Shown: positions 1-9,667 of the stretch, one piece after another
How the letters are laid out: every line of letters starts with the position of its first letter
How positions within the stretch are numbered: the stretch's first letter is position 1
Assembly (NCBI GenBank): GCA_004325065.1
Contig: PITI01000175.1
Span: forward strand, 1 to 17,967
Length of the DNA: 17,967 nucleotides
Direction: 5' to 3'
Source: Hamiltosporidium magnivora
Lineage: Eukaryota > Microsporidia > Dubosqiidae
Translations under genes and position numbers: made by a program
Notes under the pieces: model-generated
Database searches by the model: none
Told to the model about the DNA's origin: nothing
Seen by the model: the letters and a program-made list of their open reading frames with translations, nothing else

Positions 1-658
1 AAATTCTATGATATTGTTCTAAGCATAAATGTTTTTCGAACTATTAATGTATAAATAAAGTGTAAGAGTAAAGCCGCAAACATTAATTCATTGTGGCTAC
101 TGTTTATGAATCATTAAACCGCAAAAAAATAAATTCGAAAGGTACTGAATAAAAGTTATTTATTTTAGAATTAGAATAACACCTTGAAAAAGTAAAAAAA
201 ATATTTAGCAATATTTTTAGTATGATATACTATAAAAGAGCAGATTTTTCAAATCAATCTAAAGTTTCACAAATGAACCCTAATGTTACTTCTACGGCTC
301 AATATAGGCTTTAAAGATTAATGAACAAATTATAAAATCAAATGTTAAAGTAGATCATTATTTGAATGTCTTGATTTTTTGAACCAATTTATGATTTCGG
401 GGGTATTAGTGGCCTTAATCGATTATATAATATATAGAATTTGCTCAAAGATTTTTTCATTGCCTGTTTTTAAGTTTTTTATTATTTACATAAAATTATA
501 ATGATGCAATTAAAAAATATAATTTCTCATTCCATGATGGAAGGCAAATAATTACAATAAAAACCATATTATTGGCAAAAGCATGTGAAATTAGTATAAA
601 AATTATTTTTGTGGATTTTAATGAGACAATAGCCTCACTAAATTATCGGTTATTTCAT
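1..658. other. A+T-rich intergenic sequence, no gene seen
   Basis: No reading frame of useful length is open on either strand, and no tRNA-like box or repeat was recognised. The sequence is mostly A/T runs with scattered G+C-richer patches (for example around 400-415). It ends where repeat copy A begins. Confidence 0.6.
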
Positions 659-1215
659 TAGAATTTTTATAAGGAGGAAGGGGTCTACAAAACAGTGGAA
701 TCCTTGCTATAAATACTGTGCAGTTTTGATATTTAACTAGATTGCAGACGGAAAATTGAAAATGAACGTAATATTCCTGTTAAAGCATGTAACTCTGATT
801 TTTCTCGCGCAGGTTTGAAGACTTAGCGCCTGGAGATATAAAACAAAAACCTATAATAAGCCAGGAAAGCTAAGTAGAAGGCTATACTTTTTAATATGAC
901 ATTGAAATTTCTAGGTAGAACTCATGTAAGTCGCTGATATATATCTTAGGTAGAATTTTATCAGGTTTTAAAAGTGTAGTTTAAGTAGGAATGCTACATA
1001 GTCCCAGGGAGCCAAAGGTGGGTTTCTAAGTACGATCACCCTTCATATAAAAAACATTAACGAATTTTGAGCAACCGCCTAAACATTAATTAGGTTATAC
1101 ATATCTTTTAGATGAAAGAATTTGGGATGTAGGTATCGAAAGTGTACCGATGAAGTGTTGGAGCAGTCATTTTTGTTAGACTTATATACGAGTCAAATCA
1201 CAAAAGCAGCATCGC
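659..1215 (+). mobile_element. Dispersed repeat, copy A (decayed element)
   Basis: This stretch aligns by eye with three other parts of the window: the reverse complement of about 2395-2950, the reverse complement of about 13476-13985, and 17665-17967 in the same orientation. Shared landmarks include ACTAGATTGCAGA at 737-749 (also in copy D), GAAGACTTAGCGCC near 818-831, CTCATGTAAGTC near 921-932, and ATGCTACATAG near 991-1001 (ATGCTGCATAG in the reverse complement of B). The order of landmarks is the same in all copies, so this is one element family, not chance A+T similarity. The last 110 bases carry a decayed coding stretch, listed separately. Ends are approximate because the copies diverge gradually. 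I see no clear terminal repeats or target-site duplication, so the class (LTR, DNA transposon or other) is not assigned. Confidence 0.75.
1090..1200 (+). pseudogene. Decayed coding remnant inside repeat copy A
   Basis: Read in one frame from 1090, this gives LLDERIWDVGI. After a one-base loss near 1143-1146 it continues in the next frame as TDEVLEQSFLLDL. Repeat copy B, read on the minus strand, has the same segment in a single frame (LVDKRLWDLGI and TDRVLMKQLFMLNL). Conservative replacements (D/E, K/R, I/L, V/L) and a codon-sized gap between the copies show that this was once protein-coding. I do not recognise the protein family. The frameshift makes this copy non-functional. A 64-codon frame starting with TTG at 1122 is this same remnant read past the shift. 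Confidence 0.55.
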
Positions 1216-1727
1216 CTGACATTTTTATGGGCAATGCAATTTTCATCATTTGCATTATACTTTATAATTTTTTAAATTTATGTGAAGTAATTACTTTAAA
1301 GTTTCATTCATTATAATCAAATAAAACTAGCTTTGCTGTTTTAAGGATGAATATGAGTTTTAAGAAAAGCAGTTTCAGATTAAAAAACTAACTTTAGTTA
1401 AAATTCAGGCGTTTATTTCATAATATATTTCGTTAAGATCTAGCTTTCTTAAAGAACTAACTCGAATTGCGTAAATATATTTATGGATCGTTGACTTTGT
1501 ACATTATTCAGAAAAAAACAAAATGTCTTATAAATATGAAATATAAATATTCGTATAGCCCGATTGAAGTGTTTCTACTGATAGTTTAAAAACAGAATTG
1601 AGGTTCATATTGCTTCAAGAGCAACTTTTCTACCTTAAAGAGTTTGATTTGGTTATGAAAATTTTTATTTATTTATTAAATATTTAAAAGAGTTGGTATT
1701 TTTTTAAAAAATATTTGAGAACCCATC
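1216..1727. other. A+T-rich intergenic sequence upstream of the HP1-like gene
   Basis: No gene is visible. The last 60 bases before the chromodomain gene are almost pure A/T with T and A runs, apart from the CCC triplet near the start codon. Any promoter of that gene should lie here, but no TATA-type element stands out from the A+T-rich background. Confidence 0.5.
1722..1724 (+). promoter_or_regulatory. CCC triplet just upstream of the ATG
   Basis: CCC lies three bases before the ATG at 1728, in an otherwise A/T leader. In several microsporidia a CCC- or GGG-like motif within about 15 bases of the start codon marks highly or normally expressed genes and very short 5' leaders. Whether it works here is inference. 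The other three genes have only CC or nothing at this place. Confidence 0.4.
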
Positions 1728-2279
1728 ATGGAAGATGAGAATGTATATTCAGTCGAGAAGATAATGGATACTAGGAAGTTCAAAGGAAAAAAACAATATT
1801 TGATAAAATGGGACGGTTATTCAGATGAACATAATACATGGGAATATGCTAAAGATATTTTTTGTAAAGATTTGATTGACGAATTTGAATCTCGTTGTGA
1901 AAAGGAGTTAGAAGCCAAAAAGGTTCTACCAACACAAATAACCTCATCTCCGATAAAAGAAAAAGCAAGACCACGTCGATCAGCTTCTTCTTCTATATCC
2001 GAAGCCTCAAAAATGGATGAAAATGTAGTAAATAAAAAGAAAAAATCATCAAAAGATGAAGGGATTACAACAAGAATAATCACGAATAAGTGGGACGATA
2101 AAGTGAAAAGGATTGCATGTGTTCATAGAAATCTTTCTACTTCTGAATTGGAAGTTGAAATTGAGTTTACTGATGATAGTGTTTCAATAGTACCTATTGA
2201 GCACGCCCATCTTCACTGTCCTTTATGGCTTTTAAAATATTATGAAGATAACATATGTTTTAGTGAAGCTGATGAATAG
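1728..2279 (+). CDS. HP1/Swi6-type heterochromatin protein (chromodomain + chromoshadow domain)
   Basis: This 183-residue protein has the full heterochromatin protein 1 layout. An N-terminal chromodomain (about 5-57) contains VYSVEKIMD, KKQYLIKWDGY and EHNTWE. The expected methyl-lysine cage residues are present as Y7, W28 and Y31. A serine- and lysine-rich hinge (about 68-115) includes RPRR and KKKK, a likely nuclear signal and nucleic-acid contact. A C-terminal chromoshadow domain (about 119-178) starts at NKWDDKV and ends with the dimer-helix motif CPLWLLKYYEDNICF. The family binds histone H3 methylated at lysine 9, dimerises through the shadow domain and recruits silencing factors; that role is inferred from the family. 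The ATG is right at the start of the chromodomain and follows a CCC motif, which supports this start. The length matches fungal and animal HP1 proteins (about 180-330 residues) at the short end. The shadow domain ends in ICF where animal HP1 has LTW, so partner-peptide binding may differ. There are no introns. Confidence 0.92.
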   Translation: MEDENVYSVEKIMDTRKFKGKKQYLIKWDGYSDEHNTWEYAKDIFCKDLIDEFESRCEKELEAKKVLPTQITSSPIKEKARPRRSASSSISEASKMDENVVNKKKKSSKDEGITTRIITNKWDDKVKRIACVHRNLSTSELEVEIEFTDDSVSIVPIEHAHLHCPLWLLKYYEDNICFSEADE

Positions 2280-2331
2280 TTAAATTATTTCGTTTTTTTT
2301 AATTCTATCTTACTTATTTTTTTTAAATTTG

Positions 2332-2337
2332 AATAAA
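2332..2337 (+). terminator. AATAAA, candidate polyadenylation signal of the HP1-like gene
   Basis: AATAAA lies 53 bases past the TAG stop, after T-rich sequence and before the repeat copy B. Such a hexamer is easily met by chance in DNA this rich in A and T, so only its position speaks for it. Confidence 0.35.
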
Positions 2338-2394
2338 TTTCATCTAAAAGTATCGCATCTTTTAAAACAGTGGAAAGTGTTATATTTGTTTTCA

Positions 2395-2950
2395 TGGCAT
2401 TAACGCTGTTCTAGGTTTAACATAAATAACTGCTTCATCAACACTCTATCAGTAAATCCTGCGATACCTAAGTCCCAAAGCCTTTTATCTACCAGGGCGT
2501 AGAACCCGATTAATAGGCGAGGAAGTTACCCAGAGCTCGTTAATGTCCGTTGCATGGAGTGTGATCGAAGCCCTTCTTGCGCTCCTCCAAGACTATGCAG
2601 CATTCTCCCTTAATTTACCCTTTTCTGAACCCAATAAACTTCTAGCTAAGATTATTTCAAAGACTTACATGGGGTCCACCTAGACAGTGCAATATCATAT
2701 CAACAGGTATAAGCTGCTACTTAACTCTCCCAGCTTTTAATGGTTTTCATTTTTATATATCCTAGGCGCTAATTCTTCTAACACGAGTGAGCAAGGCTAG
2801 GTTTCCATGATTTTACATGGCAATTACCTACATGGTCAGCTGCAGTCTCCGATCAAATTATATAAAAAACTACAAATAAATTCGTAGAAAAAGCTTCTCG
2901 CTTCTTAGACCTCTCTTCCTCATACAAACTTCCATGAAACAACCGAAAAT
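2395..2950 (-). mobile_element. Dispersed repeat, copy B (longest and best preserved)
   Basis: The reverse complement matches copy A along its whole length, copy D along the first 300 bases and copy C along most of it. Identity to D looks like roughly four bases in five by eye. Landmarks on the plus strand are AGACTTACATGGGGTCC at 2661-2677 (its reverse complement is in D near 17926-17942), CTATGCAGCATT near 2593-2604 (identical in C near 13673-13684), and ACTACAAATAAATTCGTAG near 2869-2887 (similar in C and D). The element is clearly richer in G+C than its surroundings. It begins only about 115 bases after the HP1-like gene. A minus-strand open stretch at 2400-2525 preserves part of its coding region. 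A 69-codon ATG frame at 2934-3143 on the plus strand crosses the element edge and is probably meaningless. Confidence 0.78.
2400..2525 (-). pseudogene. Coding remnant inside repeat copy B
   Basis: A 41-codon frame closed by TAA at 2400-2402 includes FYALVDKRLWDLGIAG and TDRVLMKQLFMLNL. The same peptide, frameshifted, is found in repeat copy A on the plus strand (1090-1200), with conservative substitutions. There is no ATG near its beginning and a stop directly upstream (2526-2528), so this is a fragment of a longer element protein. No known domain was recognised. Similarity to copy C is visible only at the DNA level, with stops. Confidence 0.55.
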
Positions 2951-5900
2951 GGAGCGTGGTTTTATTCCCATCAAAAATCCAAACAATGACCTCACACCTG
3001 TTTCACACACTCATTGCCAAGCAGAAAGTCTTTTACGTGGTTATCCTCCCTGCGCCACAATATATTCTACAGAACTAAAACTAAATAAAAAGTTTGAATT
3101 TAGAAAATATTTAAGTACAACAAATTCAGACATTACAATTTAAAATGCAATTTTTTGCAGAACATATTCAAATTCAAATTAATTTTGAAATATTTTAAAT
3201 TTAAATCTATTATTAAAAAATGATTTGAAAGAATTGTGTTAAAAATATGAATTAACTTTATATCTACCAGCAAAATCCCAATAACTGTACAATTTTCAAT
3301 GTTTGAATAAAATTTATAAAAATCGAAATTTATAAGTTTTCAAATTAAACAAAAATTTCCAAAGAAGCTCGTTTATCTGGCAACAAAATATGGGAATTTG
3401 AAAACTTTAAACTTATATTTTTAAATGGTCGTTCTTCGGCCTTTAAAAATTAAAAACAAACATTAAATACAATTTTCGACGGATAAAATTTTATACCTAA
3501 AATACTTTTTTTGAAAGAAATATTTTTGTGATACAACGCTAAAATGAATTTTGAAATCTAATATGATCTTTACTGAAATATTTTTTTGTTTAAACTTTTT
3601 AAGAAACTATGATAATATTCAAGACATTTTATTAAACCCGTACCTAATATTAACTTTATATCTATTCGAATGACATTTAACCTTATATTTTCAAATGTGG
3701 TTTTGATGCAAAAAATGTCTTTTGGTTGTCTTAGGATATAAATTATAATATAATTAACAACTTTTTTTGTAGTATTACTTGAGATCTTTTAAGATTAATT
3801 ATATTTTGATATATTACTTTCGATGAATGTATATTATATAAATATTGTTTGTATTTTATTTAATGACTTTGAAGATAAAATCATTCATAATATTTTAAAG
3901 ATTTTATGACTGTTTATACTTGTTGTAGTCGAAATAAAAAAATTTATAAATTAATTTAAGTTACCTTAGTGATTTCTTTTTTTAACTTACTATAATCATG
4001 ATCACAGTGCTATTAAATTATTCATTGTTTATTGTTTTAATATTTAATTAAATGTTTCAGAGTGGTTAGTTTTTACTGGAAAATGTAGTTATTGCTAATA
4101 TATTGAAAACATTACTAAATAAAACAATTGAACAACATGTGATGCTCATACTGGTACAAAAATTCTAAAATGTTTTATTTGTTTTTAAAAAACGAATGCT
4201 AAATTTGTAGACACTCTCATCATACATTTCAAATTTCGGATCCTATCTTTCCCATAAGATATGAGATATTATGTGAAAAACACATTCAATTTGATAGTTT
4301 TAAACCGATGAAGTCCCAATGAAACAAATTTCAACAATTGGAAACATATTATAAACCTTTGTTTAAGAAACACAAAATTTCATTTTTTATAGCACTCAAA
4401 TATTCAAAAAAAGATATTCCTTATTCATGTGTGATTCGTAAGATTTTCGATACGATTTTTCTACTAGAAAAGCCAAAAAATATTATTTGCATTATTATTT
4501 CATCAAAGAATAAAGAATGAATATAATAGGTAGTCGATGGGTTACTTACAGGTATTTTTCAGATATTCGAAGAAATAAATACACACAGGATAGTTTCTTC
4601 ACTCACTTAATAAGTGGATAATAATATTTATATGTACAGCAAACTTAATGTTATTCTTTTTAGCACCATATTCGTTTACCTCTGTGTTTATAAAGGTCTC
4701 AAACCCATTTACTTACTTTTGATTGAATTGAACTGAAAAAAAAACATTTGATTTAATTTTGAATCAGATGAATGGATTTTTTATATTTCTGAAAAAAGTT
4801 GCTTCGATACTGCAATGTTTATCTTTAATCAAATAATTTTTAGACTCTAAAGGTAAACACCATAATATAGAATTTTTATTTTGCAGTTTTTCTCGCTGAT
4901 ATTACCTTAAAAACCTTGCGATTGAATTGAAAATATATCCTGAGCTTAGTATTTTTATTCGAGTTAAATCAACCAGCGTTAATTATTTCATCGGTGTTTA
5001 AATATAAACCAAATCTATACTATTTTTTATTCTAAAAAATATAATTATTTGATATTGAATTCATGTTAAACCTTTCGATGAAGGCAGCTGAGAATTTTTG
5101 TATTTTAGCTTTAATTAAGAAATTTGCTATAATATTAATATTTAAAAAAAACTTTTTGCATATATTCATTTTGTTTAATATGAAGTTTAATAATTTTAAA
5201 AACATTGTACTTCGAGTTTTAGATCATGATTCTTCCATAAAATAAATTCTTAAATGTAATCATTCAGCTTAAACCTATTTTTAAAAATAAGTTTTTTTCA
5301 AACATTTTTCATTTCGATAATAGCTTTTTCACTTGTGTTTGTATGAATACATGATTCTGATACAAATTTCGAATATATTAAAAACATGCAAAGAAGAGAA
5401 AATGACTTATGAGAAAAACTAAAGTGAATATATTACTTTTTATGTTTAAAACTGATTCAATGTATTATTTCGGGCTTTTATTTGCTATACTTTTTATACC
5501 TGTGTAATCGATATGGTTATGAGCTAGATTAAACAATTAGTTATTGAAACCACAATAATTACTCAAATTAGACATTTATTGCACTAAAAATGTATAAAAT
5601 AACGGGAAAATAATTTAAAAAAAACACTAATAGTAATACAAAACACATTATTGAACATAATTCTGAACAATACCTTAATTTTTATTCAAGGATATAAAAT
5701 CTATCTGAGTGAATCCAAAAAAACTCTAAATTACATATAAATTGTGATTCATGGTTTAAAATTTCAAATAATGAGAATTTAAAATGTGGGTGTTTTAACG
5801 TAAAATGTATAGTTTGTGTAAAAGAACATCATTTCAAAACTTACGGTAGAGCATTAGGCAAGATATAGATGAATCCACCAAATAGCCAGTACATTGATTC

Positions 5901-6731
5901 AATATTGAATAACTGAGAAATTCTCTGCTATAAATAATATAATACTACTAAAATTTCTCAATTTAGAATATACGCCCGATAATTCTTTGTAATTTGATAT
6001 TTCTATCTTTTAATGACAAATGTGTAATATAATTTGAATATCAGAAAAATTATTATTATTTTCAATATATAATTTGTCTTATTGTACTTTAGTAAATCTG
6101 ATTTGTAGAAATTGAATGGAATTAAATGGTTACAGATTTAAACTACTTGGATACCTTTATTCATTAAACAATTAGAATCTTTTAAAAGCGTAATTAGTAT
6201 TATATAATTGGTATTTAGTTATCTAAAACCTTTATATGTAGAGTAGATCTAGAAGTAGTTGGGTAATTCAAAGCAAATAGATTTTTGTTGCTTAAAAATT
6301 TTTTAAATAAAATTTAGCGAGAATTTTATGTTGCATACAATAAAATTTTGAAAAAGAAGAAATCTATTTTATGACTGGTGTCTTTTAAGTACTACATTGA
6401 TCAATTTCCTAGTTAGTTTTCAATTTTAATTGTTAAGCAATCTCTTTTATATATAATTTTATTTCTCTGAATTTAAACCAAAGTAATGAGTTTTTAAGGT
6501 AAATGGAAATTCTAAATAATTTGTCATTTTGAAAATAGTATTGGTAAATATTTTACTTAAAAAATATTTTTCTAGTCGCATAGTATTTTGTAGAAGATTT
6601 TTTGTTAATTAATTTAATTAAAATATATTTGAAGTGTTATAAACGAATAATTCTATTAGTATACTCTTTTTAATTTTTAATCAATTTAAATAGAATTTTT
6701 TTGATAAAATATAAAATTTCCGATAAATTAA
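2951..6731. other. 3.8-kb A+T-rich gene desert
   Basis: Only short frames occur (two of 60 codons near 4338 and 5063, the first starting with TTG). Both have the I/K/F/N-rich make-up expected from translating random A+T-rich DNA. No tRNA-like sequences, tandem arrays or copies of the dispersed repeat were recognised. The last part (6600-6730) has overlapping A/T palindromes such as TTAATTAATTTAATTAA, which this base composition can explain. The promoter of the gene at 6777 should lie at the right end. Confidence 0.55.
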
Positions 6732-6776
6732 TTTAATTTAAATACATTTCTAAAAAAAATATTTTCATCCTGGTTT

Positions 6777-8048
6777 ATGTATTTCCTCATTGTGATCTGT
6801 ATGTTGAATGCTAGTATAAAACAAGAATCTAAGTATTTTTTGGAAAATGAGACCAAAATTGATAACATATTAGACATACTACAACACAAAATTGATATGC
6901 AACATATGCACAATTTTAATGGTTTGTTAGAAATCGCTGGTATGGAATATTTATTCTTGAACAACGAATATTCAGATTTGGAAATACTTTCTAATGATAT
7001 TTCAAATTTTTGGACCAGATCTTATTCGGGTGACATGAAAATAACCTGTGCGATACTGCTATATACGAATGATTTCGAATTTGAAACAAGGTTTCTGAAA
7101 GAAATCTTAGGAATAAGTAAAAATATAGTTGAATTTAGATTTCCGAATAAAACTGTTCATTTAAATCTTTTGAATCTATTATATTGTCCAATCGGAAGAA
7201 GAAACTCTAAAAAATATGAAAGTAAGGATTATTTAAAAATTATGGGACGAAAAACTATTATATATTACAGTTGTATGATGCATGAAATACTTTCAAAGTT
7301 TTCTTACCAAACCAAAGACCATTCATTGTCCTTCTTTCCGGTTTTCCATAAAAAATTAGACGATAAATATTATCAATTTTTTTATAATTTCCTAACTCAA
7401 GTTTTGAGCTTATTTTCAGAAAGAAAAATCTGTAAAGGTTTTTTAGTTGCAGGAAACCAAAAACTAAATGAATGCTATTTTGACGAATTAAATAAATTCG
7501 ATGTCATACCATACGCCTTTTCCACTGAGTTTTATAAAAAAGGTAGAAATCTTTCACTATCCCTTGATGCTATGGAGTCGAATAAGACATTAGATGTTTC
7601 AAATGATTTTTGCAATTACAATATTTCATTTAAACTTTTAAAAATACTTGAACCCGAAAACAAATGTTTTAAATTTACGAATAAATTTTCTAGCTTTTTG
7701 AAGAAGACTTGCAAATCTGCTGATAAGTTAAGATTTGAATATTTTACAATTCAATATTATATTAAGGATATGTCACTGGAATTCGAATTAAACCCTGATC
7801 CCCGGGATATGAATTTATTACCAGATAAATCAGCGGTAGATATTTCCTTGATTTCGGATGGAATAGGTCTATATTTTAAGCTCATATTTAATTTGCAAAC
7901 AAGAGAACTTTTAGATATTGAATTTGATGAAAGTCAAATCAAAGAAAAAGTCACTTGGAGTTTAAAAAACAAAAAAAAATATTTATCAAGTGTCTTCAAT
8001 AAAACAACAAGATTTTCTCTTATTTGGGATTTACGAGATTCAGATTAA
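6777..8048 (+). CDS. Orphan protein with signal peptide, probably secreted
   Basis: This gene has 423 codons and no intron. I do not recognise the family. The first 13-16 residues (MYFLIVICMLNAS) look like a short signal peptide with a possible cleavage after NAS at 11-13. No further strong membrane segment is seen, so the mature protein would be soluble and secreted or in the endomembrane system. The body is rich in F, Y, L, K and D/E and appears globular, with about eight cysteines spread widely. The start at 6777 is the first ATG after an in-frame TAA at 6729-6731, and it gives the signal peptide, which supports it. A frame this long cannot be chance in DNA so rich in stop codons. Secreted orphans of this kind are typical of microsporidian host-interaction repertoires (inference). 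There is no obvious similarity to the other signal-peptide protein at 15090. The CC doublet at 6769-6770 is the nearest thing to an upstream CCC motif. Confidence 0.85.
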   Translation: MYFLIVICMLNASIKQESKYFLENETKIDNILDILQHKIDMQHMHNFNGLLEIAGMEYLFLNNEYSDLEILSNDISNFWTRSYSGDMKITCAILLYTNDFEFETRFLKEILGISKNIVEFRFPNKTVHLNLLNLLYCPIGRRNSKKYESKDYLKIMGRKTIIYYSCMMHEILSKFSYQTKDHSLSFFPVFHKKLDDKYYQFFYNFLTQVLSLFSERKICKGFLVAGNQKLNECYFDELNKFDVIPYAFSTEFYKKGRNLSLSLDAMESNKTLDVSNDFCNYNISFKLLKILEPENKCFKFTNKFSSFLKKTCKSADKLRFEYFTIQYYIKDMSLEFELNPDPRDMNLLPDKSAVDISLISDGIGLYFKLIFNLQTRELLDIEFDESQIKEKVTWSLKNKKKYLSSVFNKTTRFSLIWDLRDSD

Positions 8049-8357
8049 AGTTTTATTATTTGTTTTATTTGTTTATAATACAGTTTTAATTTGAAATGTT
8101 TCTTTCCTATTATGATATATTTCGTACTTTTATCAAACTCGTTACAAGAAGATATATTTAATCTTAATCTTTACGTTCTTTATAAATCTATTATTTATTA
8201 GGTTGCGCTTTTTGTATACAATTTATAATGAATGTGTAAAAAGAAAATTTGATATTTGTAATTAGAAATACAAATGATATAACGTTAATATTACATTATC
8301 AAATTAAAAATATATGTGAATCAAAAAAAAAATTGTATTTAATAAAATTATTCATGC
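8049..8357. other. A+T-rich sequence between convergent frames
   Basis: This is the 3' flank of the signal-peptide gene. It has T-rich stretches right after the stop and several A runs, with no clear AATAAA close to the stop. Nothing else is recognised. A perfect 8-bp inverted repeat with a 3-base loop (ACTGTTTT / AAAACAGT) follows at 8361-8379, inside the end of the next frame. Confidence 0.45.
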
Positions 8358-8942
8358 TTAACTGTTTTCAAAAAACAGTATAGCAAGTATAAAATCATCC
8401 TCATTGCTTGGATTTAATGGAAAATAAGAAAAAAAATTAATATAAGCTTGGTAATTAAACATAAATACTGTGTATAGGTAAAAAAACCCATATTCCGATC
8501 TTATGAAAAACAAAACCTGGTAATTTAATCTTCTAAACTTTGAATTGTATTTAAAAACTATGATCTTTTTATCCAAATTACCTATAAATTTACGGAAGTT
8601 TTGAAACTCCATAAAGAATCTATATGGATAAATAAAATTTATTGAAAAATAAAAAAATAAATATAAGTATAAAATTTCGGTATAAAATGCCATTTTCCAA
8701 ATATTAAATTCAAACATAGAAAATATAAACAACCTAAGGTATATATTTTAACTATCTTTCACGGTCGATTTGATTATTCTGGTTATTATTAATACTGACC
8801 AAAGTGGATAGGGGGATTTGCGAACCTTTTTATTTCTTTTGAAAAAAGAGGAAGTACTATTAACGACGACAAATTCGGAAAATATGTGCGTATAAGGAAA
8901 AAAAACATGTTTATTTATTAAAAATGTCCAATCCAACAGTTT
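8358..8942 (-). pseudogene. Long minus-strand frame broken by one stop; unidentified gene or remnant
   Basis: One reading frame stays open from 8942 down to its stop at 8358, about 193 sense codons, interrupted once by TAA at 8748-8750. In DNA this rich in A and T, where stops should come about every ten codons, that is unlikely to be chance. The upstream piece has no ATG (its first start-like codon is TTG at 8936). The downstream piece has an ATG at 8715-8717 that would give 119 residues. The downstream product is very rich in F and Y with two hydrophobic stretches near its start, so it could be a small membrane protein, but such make-up also arises from A+T-rich noise. It lies on the same strand as the integrase remnant at 9668-10575 and could be related to that element. 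No domain was recognised. It may be an intact 119-residue gene, a gene with one nonsense change, or nothing. Confidence 0.35.
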
Positions 8943-9667
8943 TTATTTATTAGGTCAGCTTCCACATTGGTGAAATTTAGAGTTGCATAGCTTGTTTCTT
9001 TACGAAATTTGCATTTCTTAGATTTGCGTTTAAATTTGCGCGATATCGACTATAACCTTGGCCATGGTCTTGGATTATACTCTTGAAAATTCTCTTGGAG
9101 ACTTCTTGACCTTAAAAATTTTATGAATTCAATAAAATTTATATTGCTCATTGGGAATCGGCTCCTCGAGTAAAAATGATTAAAAATTTCATGTTTAACG
9201 TCCAATCAATAGAGATAGCTACCTGTTATATCATGAAAAAAACTCATAATGTTTCTTGCATCTCGCAACTATTCAACAAGTCGAACCTGAATTCCTATCG
9301 TGTCACAGTCCTTTGTCTAGAGTATTTTAATTTAGAGATTTAAAGCTTTTTTTAGCTTGTTTAGTAAGATTCTTGCTAAAACATCCTAATATTAAATATA
9401 TCTGATTTTTTTTCAAATACAAATCATCTGATAAATCATCATTGCACTTTTTTATGGCCAGCGACTAAGGATGAAATAACTCCATAAAATTTCTTTCGCT
9501 CACTTTGTTATAAGAATCAAACATGAATTTGATAACAAATTTGAATATTTGCAAAACTATCAATAAGCAATACTTAGACGCTGTTATTTCGACTTTTAAT
9601 TATGTTAAATGTTTTATCTTGCAGTGCACCTTCTTTGACAGATTGTAAATTTTTTTACCTATTGATA
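8943..9667 (-). other. G+C-richer decayed stretch beyond the integrase remnant
   Basis: No frame stays open here, but the base composition resembles the integrase remnant beside it more than the A+T-rich spacers. It may therefore be the downstream part of the same element or another decayed insertion. Short minus-strand pieces hint at the tail of the integrase family (a leucine/glutamine-rich stretch near 9250-9300), but the match is too weak to claim. The distance from the integrase TPY motif is also longer than the family's usual tail would need. Confidence 0.3.

Noticed and set aside
1817..2083. 88-codon frame on the minus strand
   Set aside because: It lies wholly inside the chromodomain gene on the opposite strand and has no recognisable content; a shadow frame.
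4338..5245. Two 60-codon frames in the desert
   Set aside because: Low-complexity I/K/F/N products; the first has only a TTG start. Their length is within chance for this much A+T-rich DNA.
6603..6625. A/T palindromes (TTAATTAATTTAATTAA), considered as an origin or binding site
   Set aside because: Expected often at this base composition; no accompanying repeats or spacing pattern.
6728..6964. 78-codon minus-strand frame overlapping the start of the 423-residue gene
   Set aside because: Antisense to a gene with a clear signal peptide and a much longer frame; nothing supports it.
8361..8379. Perfect 8-bp inverted repeat with a 3-base loop
   Set aside because: It resembles a bacterial-type terminator, but this is eukaryotic DNA, and the arms are mostly A/T, so chance is a good explanation.
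8640..8770. Possible C-terminal end of the KRBA2-type integrase (DRER and NGIL-like pieces on the minus strand)
   Set aside because: The matches are short, need several frame changes, and lie about three times too far from the TPY motif unless something was inserted between. Not strong enough to extend the remnant.
9280..9300. GTTCGA-like B-box on the minus strand, considered as a tRNA
   Set aside because: No matching A-box, anticodon stem or acceptor stem could be folded around it.
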